Source of the DNA: Deltaproteobacteria bacterium
GTDB lineage: Bacteria > Desulfobacterota > B13-G15 > RBG-16-54-18
DNA: 64,000 bases
Assembly: GCA_016927065.1 (NCBI GenBank)
Contig: JAFGNJ010000019.1
Coordinates: forward strand, 62,001-126,000
Direction: 5' to 3'
Both the position numbers and the translations under genes were made by a program. Below, piece after piece: positions 28,063 through 37,225 of this stretch; position 1 is the stretch's first letter, and each line of letters starts with the position of its first letter. The notes below the pieces were generated by a model. That model did no database searches, was not told where the DNA came from, and saw nothing but the letters and a program-made list of their open reading frames with translations.

Positions 28063-28782
28063 ATGCCGCTACTTGAGGGTACAGGAGTAACCAAGTATTT
28101 TGGTGGGCTTGCCGCCGTTTCCAAGGTGGACTTTCATGTAGATGAGGGTGAGGCCCTTGGTTTGATTGGTCCCAATGGGGCTGGTAAAACGACGCTGTTT
28201 AATTTGATATCGGCTGCCCTTCCGCTCAAATCAGGGCAGATACGCTTTAAGGGTACAAACATTACGGGGTTGAAGCCGCATAAGATTTGTCGGATGGGAG
28301 TGGCGCGGACCTTTCAGTCGGTTAAGATATTCGGTCATATGCCGGTGCTTGCCAATGTTGTACTGGGTTCATATTTTGGGACTTCAAACCGTATGTCATC
28401 GGTGGAGGCGGCGCGGGAGGCTGCGGCGTTAGTAGAGTTTGTTGGACTGTCGGCGGTACAGAAGGTACCGGCGAAGGATTTGACCCTGGCGAATCAGAAG
28501 CGGCTTGAGGTGGCCAGGGCGTTGGCCACCAAGCCAGAGCTCTTGTTGCTCGATGAGTTGATGGCGGGATTAACCCACACTGAGGTAGGACAGGCTATGG
28601 ATCTAGTAGGCAGGATTCGAGGTAAAGGGATTACCATTGTCATGATAGAGCATGTCATGAAAGCAATTATGAATGTCTGTGATCGTATTATCGTGCTGCA
28701 TCACGGTGCAAAGATTGCCGAAGGAACGCCACAAGAGATTGCCACCAGCAAAAAAGTTATTGAGGTATATTTAGGAGAATAG
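28063..28782 (+). CDS. livG: ABC importer ATPase, LivG type
   Basis: The 239-residue protein has Walker A GPNGAGKTTLFNLI and a Walker B ending in LLLLDELMAG. The expected LSGGQ signature is degraded: the corresponding stretch reads LTLANQKRLEVARALA, as in LivG proteins where it is often LPYGxQRRLE. The extended segment before it and the C-terminal EVYLGE are family traits. The ATG follows a good GGAGG. It powers import together with LivF. Confidence 0.92.
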   Translation: MPLLEGTGVTKYFGGLAAVSKVDFHVDEGEALGLIGPNGAGKTTLFNLISAALPLKSGQIRFKGTNITGLKPHKICRMGVARTFQSVKIFGHMPVLANVVLGSYFGTSNRMSSVEAAREAAALVEFVGLSAVQKVPAKDLTLANQKRLEVARALATKPELLLLDELMAGLTHTEVGQAMDLVGRIRGKGITIVMIEHVMKAIMNVCDRIIVLHHGAKIAEGTPQEIATSKKVIEVYLGE

Positions 28783-28786
28783 GATT

Positions 28787-29491
28787 ATGCTAGAAGTGAG
28801 CAAAATCAATACGTTTTATGGCAAGGCTCAAGCATTGTGGGATGTTTCTTTTAAACTCAAGAAAAAAGAAATAGTTGCATTCGTTGGTGCCAATGGAGCT
28901 GGTAAAACGACACTAATCAATACGATATCCGGCATACTGCGCCCGGTCTCGGGCAGTATTAAATTCCTCAGTAAGAGAATAGATGGATTGGCACCTCATG
29001 CCATTGTAGAGAAGGGTATTTCCCATATCCCCGAGGGCAGGAGGCTATTTCCCGAGATGTCGGTTCGTGAGAATTTAGAGATGGGAGCGTATCTCCCGCG
29101 TGTATGGAAGCAGAAGGAAGAGACCCTTGAGCATGTCTATCAACTTTTTCCGATATTGAAAGAGCGCGGGGGGCAATTAGCCAGGACCTTAAGTGGCGGC
29201 GAACAACAAATGCTGGCCATAGGGCGGGGTCTAATGTCAAGGCCGAAGTTGTGCATCATTGATGAGCCATCAAATGGGCTGGCACCACTGTTGGTAAGAG
29301 AAATCTTTCAGATCACAGAGGGGCTCCGCGATCGGGGCATTGCGATCTTACTGATTGAGCAGAATGTCCGACAAACCCTGGAGATAGCTGATCGGGCATA
29401 CGTGCTCGAAAACGGTCGCGTTATCTTAGCTGGAGAAGGAAAAAAACTTCTTAAGAAAGAACTCATAAAAAAGGCATATTTGGGATTATGA
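28787..29491 (+). CDS. livF: ABC importer ATPase, LivF type
   Basis: The 234-residue ATPase has Walker A GANGAGKTTLINTI, the signature LSGGEQQMLAIGRGL, Walker B LCIIDEPSNGLAP and the LivF C-terminus KKAYLGL. It starts 4 nt after livG. Together the two binding proteins, LivH, the LivM fusion, LivG and LivF make a complete importer. A 259-bp gap follows before the alcohol dehydrogenase; it may hold a secondary promoter, but no clear element was seen. Confidence 0.94.
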   Translation: MLEVSKINTFYGKAQALWDVSFKLKKKEIVAFVGANGAGKTTLINTISGILRPVSGSIKFLSKRIDGLAPHAIVEKGISHIPEGRRLFPEMSVRENLEMGAYLPRVWKQKEETLEHVYQLFPILKERGGQLARTLSGGEQQMLAIGRGLMSRPKLCIIDEPSNGLAPLLVREIFQITEGLRDRGIAILLIEQNVRQTLEIADRAYVLENGRVILAGEGKKLLKKELIKKAYLGL

Positions 29492-29750
29492 TGATCGTTG
29501 ATTAAAGTTTAGAGTGGAGGCCTCTACTTTATTTGCTCTTGCTCCATGAAAAAAAATGTATTCGGAACGATGAGAGCTATTACATTATTTGGACAGAGCA
29601 TATTTGTTATGCGAAAGGTTGTAAAGTGCACCCCTTACAAACGGAATATGTCAATAAAGAAATATGGAAGGTAAAGCTTTTTTAATTCATAGAGGAAGAA
29701 AAATCATTAATTGCATTAATGGGCAAATTTCCAACCTCAGGAGGGAAAGA

Positions 29751-30848
29751 ATGAAAATTAAGGCAGCGGTCGTTTTTGAGCAAGGGGGAGATTTCAGCAT
29801 TGAACAACTGGAACTCAGTGAGCCAAACGATGATGAGGTATTGGTTCGGGTTGTTGCGACTGGTATTTGTCATACGGATTTAGCCGCCCGGGACGGGCAT
29901 TTACCGCTCCCACCGCCGCCGAGTGTCTTCGGACATGAAGGAGCCGGTGTGGTTGAAAAGGTGGGCAAGGGGGTGACCAAGGTAAAACCAGGTGATCATG
30001 TGGTATTGGGCTGGGATTATTGTGGGGAATGTGCAGCATGCAAGGCTGGCAAGAATCTGTATTGCTTTAATTTCTTCCTGCATAATTTTAACGGTGCTCG
30101 TCCGGATGGTAGCACGACATTAAAAAAAGGTGATCAGGTCATTCATGGCAATTTTTTCAACCAGTCTTCGTTTGCGAGCTTCTCATTGGCTAACGAGCGC
30201 AACATCATCAAGGTGCCAGAGGATGTTCCTCTGGAGATCCTCGGACCGTTGGGTTGTGGGGTGATGACCGGAGCTGGTGCAGTGATGAATTCGCTGCAAG
30301 CCAAGCCCGGTGATTCCATTGCCATATTTGGTGTTGGTCCGGTGGGGATAAGTGCTGTGCTTGCAGCGGTCGTATGTAAGTGTGCTCCTATTGTCGCCGT
30401 GGATATCCATGAGGGTCGTCTGAAGGCGGCGAAAGAATTCGGTGCCACGCATACCGTCAATGCCGGTACGGAGGATCCGGTTGCCGCGATCCAAAAGATC
30501 ACCGGCGGAGGGCCGCATTTTACTCTTGAGTGTGTCGGCAATCCTGCGGTATTTCGACAGGCCGTGGATGTTCTGCCCCGCCTCGGGGTGTGTGGGCTCG
30601 TGGGGGTTGTGCCGCCGGGCACGGAGGTCAGTCTTGATATGGACTTGATCATGAACGGCCGGACGATAAAGGGGATTCTCGGAGGCGATGCCGTACCGGA
30701 TCAGTTCATCCCCAAGCTTATCAAACTGTACCAACAGGGGAAATTCCCCTTTGACCGCATGGTCACATTTTATCCATTCGACGATATAGAAAAGGCAGTT
30801 GAAGATATGGAGAAAGGGGTTGTGATAAAACCAGTGTTGCAATTGTAG
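29751..30848 (+). CDS. Zinc-dependent aryl-alcohol-type dehydrogenase
   Basis: This is a 365-residue medium-chain alcohol dehydrogenase. Catalytic-zinc ligands are C40 (TGICHTD), H62-E63 (FGHEG) and C169 (GPLGCG). Structural-zinc cysteines are C91, C94, C97 and C105. The NAD(P) site reads IFGVGPVGISAV. The conserved stretches QSSFASFSLANERN and FYPFDDIEKA match benzyl/aryl-alcohol dehydrogenases (XylB-like), which oxidise aromatic alcohols to aldehydes. The ATG at 29751 follows AGGAGG; an upstream in-frame ATG at 29664 adds 29 unlikely residues. The next gene encodes an aldehyde oxidoreductase, so the two steps alcohol to aldehyde to acid are encoded together. Confidence 0.9.
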   Translation: MKIKAAVVFEQGGDFSIEQLELSEPNDDEVLVRVVATGICHTDLAARDGHLPLPPPPSVFGHEGAGVVEKVGKGVTKVKPGDHVVLGWDYCGECAACKAGKNLYCFNFFLHNFNGARPDGSTTLKKGDQVIHGNFFNQSSFASFSLANERNIIKVPEDVPLEILGPLGCGVMTGAGAVMNSLQAKPGDSIAIFGVGPVGISAVLAAVVCKCAPIVAVDIHEGRLKAAKEFGATHTVNAGTEDPVAAIQKITGGGPHFTLECVGNPAVFRQAVDVLPRLGVCGLVGVVPPGTEVSLDMDLIMNGRTIKGILGGDAVPDQFIPKLIKLYQQGKFPFDRMVTFYPFDDIEKAVEDMEKGVVIKPVLQL

Positions 30849-30943
30849 CATGGAATACAGTAATCGTTTTGGTGGTGAAGAGAACCTAGATTGTTACCTT
30901 TCATGTAAGGATTCGGGGGAATAGTAATGAAAGGAGGTCGGGT

Positions 30944-32665
30944 ATGAAATTTATACGAGTGAATATGGGCACAAAAGCCGTGAGTGTTGAAGATGTGCCA
31001 GAACAATACAAGGGACTTGGTGGCAGGGGTCTTACCTCAGTGATGATCAACGAGGAGGTGCCGCCACAGTGTGATCCCCTGGGGCCGGACAACAAGCTCA
31101 TTTTTGCCCCGGGCCTATTAAGTGGCACCTCTCTGGTGAATACGAGCCGTATATCCGTTGGGGCGAAGAGTCCTCTGACCGGGGGGATCAAAGAGAGCAA
31201 TGCGGGAGGTACCGTTGCTGCGGCATTGGGCCGTTTGGGGATTACTGCGGTCGTTGTCGAGGAGCAGGCGCCTCAAGGAGACCTGAGCTTCCTCATGATC
31301 GACAAGGAGGGCACAGCCAGCCTTGTTCCGGCGCAAGAGTACAAAGGAATGCGGACCTATCAATGTGTGGAAAAGATACTGAAGACCTACGGTGAGAAGA
31401 CTTCGGTGCTGTGCATCGGGCCGGCTGGTGAGTATCGGCTGCCCTTAGCTTCTATACAGTCATCAGACATCGATGGCCACCCCTGCCGTGCTGCAGGCCG
31501 AGGGGGCTTGGGTGCGGTGATGGGTGCCAAGGGGCTCAAGGCCCTGATTGTGGATCAAGGGGGTAAGAGTGCCGATGCCATTGCTGATCCGAAGGCCTTT
31601 ACTGAGGCGGCTAAGGATGTTGTCAAGGCCATCAAGGCGGATCATATGAGTGGTAACGTGATGCCCGAACTCGGCACGGCTGCCCTGGTAGCGCCTGTCA
31701 ACGCCATGGGTGCCTTTCCCAGTTACAATGCCACCAAGGGGGTATTGGATGGGTGGGAGGGTATCAGCGGTGAGGCCATGGCCGAGCTCATCAAGAAACG
31801 AGGGGGCAATACGACCCACATGGGCTGCGCCCAGTGTATTATCCACTGCTCCAATGAATTCGTGGATGAAAAAGGAACATATGTCACTGGGTCTCTGGAA
31901 TATGAGACCATCTGGTCTATGGGCGGTATGACCGGCATCACCGATCTTGATACCATTGCCCAGTTGGACTTTTTGTGTGATGACATTGGGGTTGATACGA
32001 TGAGCACGGGGGTGGCCATCGCCGTTGCCATGGATGCCGGGCATAAACAGTTTGGGGATCGCAAGGCGGCCATTGAGATGGTGGAGGAGATTGCCAAGGG
32101 CACGGAATTGGGCAAGGTTTTGGGCAACGGGCCTGTCGCTGTGGGTAAACATTTCAATCACCCCCGGGTCCCTGCGGTCAAAAGGCAGGGGGTGGCTGCG
32201 TATGATCCACGGGCCATGTTGGGTAATGGCATTACATTTGCCACCTCACCCATGGGGGCCGATCACACGGCAGGCAACCTGGTGGGGCTGTATTTGGAAC
32301 AACAGCTCGATCCCTTGAAGCCGGAGGGACAGGTGGAGGCCTCCCGGTTCATACAAATCGCCAATGCCGCCTTTGACGTCACGGGCCTATGTTTTATGGC
32401 GTATGTAGCACTGTTGACTCCTGAAGCTGGTGAGGCCTTTCTGAAGGTGCTCAATGCCAAATTGGGCACGGAGCTTGGCCCGGACGACTTCCCTGGTGCC
32501 ATGGGTACCAGGGTGTTGAAGGCGGAGCGAGAATTCAATAAAAAGGCGGGGTTTACGAAGGAAGACGACCGATTGCCGCAGTTTTACTACAAAGAGCCCC
32601 TTCCCCCTCACAACACCGTCTTTGTCATCAGTGACGAGCAACTGGATAGCACCTTTGATTTCTGA
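30944..32665 (+). CDS. Aldehyde:ferredoxin oxidoreductase (tungsten AOR family)
   Basis: AOR enzymes oxidise aldehydes to carboxylic acids and reduce ferredoxin, using a bis-pyranopterin tungsten cofactor and one [4Fe-4S] cluster. The cluster cysteines are C295, C298, C302 (GCAQCIIHC) and C483 (GLCFMAY). The pterin-binding glycine-rich stretch AGRGGLGAVMGAKGLKAL and the N-terminal GGRGLTSVMINEE are clear. At 573 residues the length is normal, slightly short. It lies between an aryl-alcohol-type dehydrogenase and a MoaD-like gene, which suggests an aromatic aldehyde as substrate. The ribosome binding site is AAAGGAGG. Confidence 0.93.
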   Translation: MKFIRVNMGTKAVSVEDVPEQYKGLGGRGLTSVMINEEVPPQCDPLGPDNKLIFAPGLLSGTSLVNTSRISVGAKSPLTGGIKESNAGGTVAAALGRLGITAVVVEEQAPQGDLSFLMIDKEGTASLVPAQEYKGMRTYQCVEKILKTYGEKTSVLCIGPAGEYRLPLASIQSSDIDGHPCRAAGRGGLGAVMGAKGLKALIVDQGGKSADAIADPKAFTEAAKDVVKAIKADHMSGNVMPELGTAALVAPVNAMGAFPSYNATKGVLDGWEGISGEAMAELIKKRGGNTTHMGCAQCIIHCSNEFVDEKGTYVTGSLEYETIWSMGGMTGITDLDTIAQLDFLCDDIGVDTMSTGVAIAVAMDAGHKQFGDRKAAIEMVEEIAKGTELGKVLGNGPVAVGKHFNHPRVPAVKRQGVAAYDPRAMLGNGITFATSPMGADHTAGNLVGLYLEQQLDPLKPEGQVEASRFIQIANAAFDVTGLCFMAYVALLTPEAGEAFLKVLNAKLGTELGPDDFPGAMGTRVLKAEREFNKKAGFTKEDDRLPQFYYKEPLPPHNTVFVISDEQLDSTFDF

Positions 32666-32675
32666 AGGCTCGGGA

Positions 32676-32915
32676 ATGAAGATGAGGGTCAAATTATACG
32701 GGACATTGAGCCGATACTTCCCTGGTTACCAGTATTCGCAGGGCATTGAGGTTGAGATTCCTGATGGGGCGAGCGTCAAAGACTTTCTCGCCCGTTTGAA
32801 AATTTCTGAAAACCAAGGGGCAGTAGTGATTATGGACGGTCACATACTCAAGGCAGATGATACCATACGGGGTGGAGTCCCCATACACGTTTTGCAATCT
32901 CTTTCCGGGGGATGA
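32676..32915 (+). CDS. MoaD/ThiS-like protein linked to the AOR
   Basis: The 79-residue beta-grasp protein ends in SLSGG, the Gly-Gly tail needed for adenylation and sulfur transfer. Similar MoaD-like genes follow many AOR genes and are thought to supply dithiolene sulfur for the tungsten cofactor. It starts 10 nt after the AOR stop, so it is co-translated. The frame is open to 32622 inside the AOR gene, but the ATG at 32676 gives the normal length. Confidence 0.85.
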   Translation: MKMRVKLYGTLSRYFPGYQYSQGIEVEIPDGASVKDFLARLKISENQGAVVIMDGHILKADDTIRGGVPIHVLQSLSGG

Positions 32916-33034
32916 TACGTTGCTGTCTTATCTGGATTGAAATAATTATTAGTTCGGCGACAAAAGAGAAGAAGACCATGAGTTATGAGGTTTAACGTAG
33001 GTTGCTCATTACTTATAGAGAAGGGAGATAGCCC

Positions 33035-33664
33035 ATGGCAGACTACGAGGCCCTCAAGGCACGGGTAGATGAACTGGCAGCACGGGCCTGGGATGTAACG
33101 GCTATTGAGGCCAGAGTTAAAAAAATGGTGAAAGGTGGGATCCCCAAGAAGAAACGTGACCCGAAAGAGATGTTGACCAACAAGGAGCAAATCCTCGATC
33201 GCGTTCAACGGCAAGGGGAAGAATATAACTTTATTGCCCATAATTGTCCCAAGGGGACCGCTCTTGCTGTGATGGAAGAATTTGGGCTGGGTAATATGGA
33301 GATTATTACAGCCTTATCACCATTTCCTGGTTTCGGTGGAACTGGTTGGATGTGTGGCGGCGTAACCGGTGGTCTGATTGCCCTTGGACTCTATTTTGGC
33401 AGTGATGATGTGCTGGATGATGAAGCGACGGGCGCAACGATACTTGCTGCCCGACAATTTATGCCCCGCTTCGAAGAGGAGGTGGGTTCTGTACTATGCC
33501 CTTCGATACAAGAAAACGTGATATTTGGACGGTATATGGATCCCGCGGCCAGCCCAGAGAATATGGAGGCCTTCGCGAAGGCGCAAGGTTTTGAAAAGTG
33601 CAGTCTCGTTCCGGGGATAGGCGCTCGGCTTGCAGCTGAGATTATTATCGAAAGTTTTGCGTGA
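33035..33664 (+). CDS. C_GCAxxG_C_C-family putative redox protein (variant)
   Basis: The 209-residue protein fits the C_GCAxxG_C_C family of presumed metal- or redox-active proteins. Cysteines are at 71 (HNCPKGTA), 107 (WMCGG, followed by GGLIALGLYFG) and 155 (SVLCPS), plus an extra C189. The usual GCA triplet is GTA here. Family members are often encoded next to corrinoid methyltransferases and AORs, but their role is unknown. It lies directly before the corrinoid protein, so a part in keeping the cobalt reduced is a fair guess only. A clear GAAGGGAGA site precedes the ATG. Confidence 0.8.
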   Translation: MADYEALKARVDELAARAWDVTAIEARVKKMVKGGIPKKKRDPKEMLTNKEQILDRVQRQGEEYNFIAHNCPKGTALAVMEEFGLGNMEIITALSPFPGFGGTGWMCGGVTGGLIALGLYFGSDDVLDDEATGATILAARQFMPRFEEEVGSVLCPSIQENVIFGRYMDPAASPENMEAFAKAQGFEKCSLVPGIGARLAAEIIIESFA

Positions 33665-33763
33665 AGTAATAAGACTTTCAGGTGACACACCACCGTGTTT
33701 TCAGGTGGAAACGATTTTCAAGTATTCAGAAATTGTTTAATCATTTGAAAGGAGGGTATGATT

Positions 33764-34399
33764 ATGGCAGGGAAATTGGGACAATTGCTATCTGATTTGA
33801 AGGAACCTGAGGCCTTAGCATTTGTAGATCAGGCCTTGGGGAAGGGGACGGCTGCTGAGGAACTGTTAGAGGAGACCAAGGAAGGGATGAATATTGTTGG
33901 CGAGAGATTTGCCAAAGGAGAGTACTTCATTCCGGACCTGGTTTTTTCCGGGGAGATCCTCAGGGGCATCGTCCAAAAGCTAGAGCCCAAACTCAAGGCG
34001 GGTACAGGTAAGGAGGCTAAGCGCCTGGGAAAGGTCGTTGTCGGGACCGTGGCCGGGGACATCCATGACATTGGGAAGGACCTTGTCGTCTTTATGCTCG
34101 ATGTGAGTGGGTTTGAGGTCACGGACCTGGGCATTGATGTCCCGGCACAGAAATTTGTGGATGCGATCAAAGAGACCGGCAGCACGGTGGTGGGGCTGAG
34201 TGGCTTTTTGACCTTGGCCTTTGATTCCATGAAGGAGACGGTTGATGCGATCCAGAAGGCCGGGCTTCGGGACAAGGTGAAGATCATGATCGGGGGCGGT
34301 CAGATTGACGACCAGGTCAAGAGCTATACCGGGGCGGATGCCTTTGGCAAAGACGCTATGGAAGCCGTTAAGCTGACCAAGGGCTGGATAGGAGGGTGA
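33764..34399 (+). CDS. Methyltransferase corrinoid protein (MtaC/MtvC/MtbC family)
   Basis: This small protein of about 211 residues carries a cobalamin whose cobalt takes up and gives off methyl groups. The N-terminal helical cap has GERFAKGEYFIPDLVFSGEI. The Rossmann B12 domain has the lower-ligand motif GDIHDIG (His101), GLSGFLT and IGGGQ. The second ATG (33764) is best spaced from AAAGGAGGG; an ATG at 33758 is too close. It is followed 4 nt later by the UroD-family methyltransferase and then by the MtrH-family methyltransferase, a full three-component set. Confidence 0.93.
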   Translation: MAGKLGQLLSDLKEPEALAFVDQALGKGTAAEELLEETKEGMNIVGERFAKGEYFIPDLVFSGEILRGIVQKLEPKLKAGTGKEAKRLGKVVVGTVAGDIHDIGKDLVVFMLDVSGFEVTDLGIDVPAQKFVDAIKETGSTVVGLSGFLTLAFDSMKETVDAIQKAGLRDKVKIMIGGGQIDDQVKSYTGADAFGKDAMEAVKLTKGWIGG

Positions 34400-34403
34400 G
34401 ATT

Positions 34404-35756
34404 ATGGAAAAGCAATGGGAAGAGATGACCGCTGATGAAAAGCAGGAGGTGCAGTTTCAAAAGTTGCTTTCACCGAAAGATCCCGAGGGTAATGATATTA
34501 AATTCCAAAGCACGGAAGCCGAAGCTGCCTATAAAGCAAGCATAACCAGAATCAAGGATGCCATTCAGCTGAAAAAGACCCCGGACAGGATACCGGTCAC
34601 GATACTACCGAGCATGTTCCCTTATATTGATGCAGGGATGACTGTTGAAGAGGCCATGTATGACTACGATAAATGCGCCGCGGCCTTTAAAAAATTCATG
34701 TTGGAATTTAAACCGGATATGAATATAGGCGCTTCAGCGCCGGGGCCGGGGAAGTTCTATGAAATCCTTGGCTACAAGTTATACAAGTGGCCGGGCCATG
34801 GTGTCCCGCCTGAACATTCCTACCAGTGCGTTGAGGGGGAATACATGAAGCCGGAGGAATATGACCTCTTGCTGATGGACCCCTCATTTTATTTCAGGAA
34901 TTTCTATCTGCCGCGCGTATTCGGGGCGTTAGAGGGGTTCACGATGCTCCCTCCACTCACCGGCATACTTGAGATGTATGGGCTTGCCTTCAATTTTATT
35001 CCTTATGCGCTTCCCCCTGTTCAGGGCACCTTTAAGGCCCTTTTTGAGGCAGGGGCTGAAGCCCTGAAATGGGCGATGGTCATGGGTGGTTCAGATCTTG
35101 AGTTGAAATCACTAGGATTTCCGAATATCCTCGGCGGATTCACCAAGGCACCGTTTGACGTTATCGGCGATACCCTCAGGGGCACCAGGGGGATCATGAT
35201 GGATATGTACCGGCAGCCCGATAAGCTGCTTAAGGCCGTGGAGGCACTCCTCCCTATTATGATTGGCATGGGAATAGGCTCGATGCAGCAGACCGGGAAT
35301 CCCTTGATATTCATGCCCCTGCATAAGGGTGCTGACGGTTTCCTGTCAGACGAGCAGTTCGAGAAATTCTACTGGCCCACTTTTAAAGCAGTCATGATGG
35401 GCCTTATTGAGGGCGGATGCATACCATTTCCTGCGCTTGAGGGACATTGGGGTTCGCGTCTGAAGGTTATCCAAGACGTACCAAAGGGCAAAACGGCCTG
35501 GATGGTTGATCAGACAGATATGGCGGAGGCCAAGAAGACATTAGGTAAGAATGCCTGCCTCATCGGCAACGTGCCCTCCTCCATGTTGGGATTGGCCACA
35601 CCCGATGAAGTGATAGCGTATTGCAAGAAGCTCATCGATACCGCTGGCAAGGACGGCGGCTATATTATGAGCAATGGGGCGTTTTTTGATGGGGCAAAGG
35701 CGGAGAATGTCAAGGCGATGGTTGATACCGCCAAGGAGTATGGTGTATACAAATAA
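34404..35756 (+). CDS. UroD-family corrinoid methyltransferase (MtaA/MtbA/MtvB type)
   Basis: The 450-residue protein belongs to the uroporphyrinogen decarboxylase superfamily, in the branch that moves methyl groups to or from corrinoid proteins. Recognisable parts are KTPDRIPVTILPSMFPYID at the N-terminus, FMPLHKGADGFLSDEQFEKF around H307, and ALEGHWGSRL. The His-x-Cys zinc motif of MtaA/MtbA is not evident, so zinc binding may follow the pattern of O-demethylase methyltransferases. Its position after the corrinoid gene suggests it loads the methyl group from the substrate onto cobalamin. True heme-pathway UroD is about 350 residues and is unlikely here. Confidence 0.85.
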   Translation: MEKQWEEMTADEKQEVQFQKLLSPKDPEGNDIKFQSTEAEAAYKASITRIKDAIQLKKTPDRIPVTILPSMFPYIDAGMTVEEAMYDYDKCAAAFKKFMLEFKPDMNIGASAPGPGKFYEILGYKLYKWPGHGVPPEHSYQCVEGEYMKPEEYDLLLMDPSFYFRNFYLPRVFGALEGFTMLPPLTGILEMYGLAFNFIPYALPPVQGTFKALFEAGAEALKWAMVMGGSDLELKSLGFPNILGGFTKAPFDVIGDTLRGTRGIMMDMYRQPDKLLKAVEALLPIMIGMGIGSMQQTGNPLIFMPLHKGADGFLSDEQFEKFYWPTFKAVMMGLIEGGCIPFPALEGHWGSRLKVIQDVPKGKTAWMVDQTDMAEAKKTLGKNACLIGNVPSSMLGLATPDEVIAYCKKLIDTAGKDGGYIMSNGAFFDGAKAENVKAMVDTAKEYGVYK

Positions 35757-35988
35757 TTTGCAGAAGCAACAAAATAATAGAGTTTAGGAAAGAGTTCGGA
35801 ACACAGCAGAAGATAAACCTGTCTCCTGGAGAAAAGACAATCGGGGTGTTGAAAAAGTAACAGCGAAAGACGGCGACAATAGGTCAATTGATATCCACGC
35901 ATTGCCTGCTGTTTGCTGAAAACAGAAATGCTTGGAGGAGGACTGTCACCTCGATTGGTTGCTGTCAGCAAAGATAAAAGGGTTACTT

Positions 35989-36846
35989 ATGAAAACGAAA
36001 GTATCAAGCGACAAAAAAGAAGTAATTATTGCCGATTCAGGACCAACTGTATTGATCGGGGAACGTATAAACCCGTCAGGGAAGAAAAGACTGTCTGAAG
36101 CATTGAAACATGGTTATTTTGATGTGATTTGCTGGGAGGCCATTGTCCAAGTTGAGGTTGGTGCAGATATATTGGATATCAATGTTGTTTGTCCCGGTGT
36201 AGACGAGATCGCTGTACTTCCAAAGGTTATCGAGAAGGTTACGGCATCCGTTGACGTGCCACTCTGTATAGATATCAATAACCCAAACGCCCTAAAAGAG
36301 GCTCTTAAAGTATACAAAGGAAAGCCGATTGTCAATTCAGTAACTGGTGAAGAAAGTTCTTTGAATGAGATATTACCCTTGGTTAAGGAATATGGTGCAG
36401 CGGTTATTGGATTGACCCTTGATGAAAGAGGAATACCCAAGGAACCGGAACAGCGGGTAGCCATTGCAAACAAAATCGTTGAGCGGGCAGAATCATTCGA
36501 AATTCCACCTGAAGACGTTATCATCGACTGTTTGGCTTTGTCACTTGGGGCTGACAACAATGCTGCACTCGTGACACTCGCGGCCATTCGTAAGGTAAAG
36601 GAGGAACTTGGTGTTAATCAAACTCTGGGTGCAAGCAATATCTCCTTTGGATTGCCTGACCGCTATCTCGTGAATCTTACCTTTTTAACTCTGGCCATCG
36701 CATCCGGGGTTACCTGTCCCACGGTCGATGTAGCAAAAGTACGTCCTGGGGTTTTATCGACAGATCTGATCCTTGGCCGTGATAGGTTCGCACAACGTTA
36801 TGTGAAAGACTTTAGAAAGTATCGGGATAGGCGCGCCGAAGCCTAA
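35989..36846 (+). CDS. MtrH/AcsE-family methyltetrahydrofolate:corrinoid methyltransferase
   Basis: The 285-residue TIM-barrel protein has the pterin-binding motifs IGERINPSGKKR, GADILDINV, NSVTGEE and GASNISFGLPDR, as in AcsE and the pterin domain of MetH. It would move the methyl group between the corrinoid protein and tetrahydrofolate. In Moorella vanillate demethylase the matching trio is MtvB, MtvC and MtvA. The ATG at 35989 has a weak site (AAAGGG); the frame extends to a TTG at 35932 that adds unlike residues. A 232-bp gap separates it from the UroD-family gene. Confidence 0.9.
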   Translation: MKTKVSSDKKEVIIADSGPTVLIGERINPSGKKRLSEALKHGYFDVICWEAIVQVEVGADILDINVVCPGVDEIAVLPKVIEKVTASVDVPLCIDINNPNALKEALKVYKGKPIVNSVTGEESSLNEILPLVKEYGAAVIGLTLDERGIPKEPEQRVAIANKIVERAESFEIPPEDVIIDCLALSLGADNNAALVTLAAIRKVKEELGVNQTLGASNISFGLPDRYLVNLTFLTLAIASGVTCPTVDVAKVRPGVLSTDLILGRDRFAQRYVKDFRKYRDRRAEA

Positions 36847-36947
36847 TGCATGTTATTGGATGAATTAGAAACCCGGCGCGCCAGGCCGGTATAAAGAGTA
36901 TCCGAAAAACAAAATATATTCTATCAAGTTAGGAGAAAAGAGCGACC

Positions 36948-37225
36948 ATGAAACTAAAGGACAGAGTAGCTATTTTTACTGGTGACGGCACTGGCATTGG
37001 AAAGGCTATCAGCCTCGCATTTGCCGATGAAGAAGCCGCAGTGGTGGTTGCCGCCCGCACTCTCTTAAACTGGAAGAGGTAGCTAACCAAAGCAAAGTTA
37101 ATGGCGGCAAGGCAATGGAATTCAAACTGATATCTCCAACTACGAACAGATAAAGCGTATAGCAAGCAAGAGTGTCAAAGCGTTCGGTCAGTTCGACATC
37201 CTGGTTAATAACGCCGCCGCATACT
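36948..37225 (+). pseudogene. Truncated, frameshifted short-chain dehydrogenase
   Basis: An AGGAGA site and ATG start a clear SDR N-terminus with the NAD motif variant TGDGTGIGKAI. After residue 44 the frame reaches TAG, but the SDR reading resumes in other frames: KLEEVANQSKVNGGKAMEF, then QIKRIASKSVKAFGQFDILV with the NNAAAY motif. At least two frameshifts are therefore present. At about 37225 the homology ends abruptly and integrase sequence begins. It was probably the last gene of the catabolic operon. Confidence 0.82.

Noticed and set aside
34404..35756. Uroporphyrinogen decarboxylase of heme synthesis
   Set aside because: The protein is about 100 residues too long and lies between a corrinoid protein and a pterin methyltransferase gene, which fits a corrinoid methyltransferase.
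35932..35988. Longer start of the MtrH-family gene at a TTG
   Set aside because: The added 19 residues have no similarity to the family, and GGAGGAG there overlaps the supposed start codon itself.
36948..37081. Selenocysteine or readthrough explanation for the broken SDR
   Set aside because: The first stop is TAG and the SDR reading continues in other reading frames, so frameshifts explain it.
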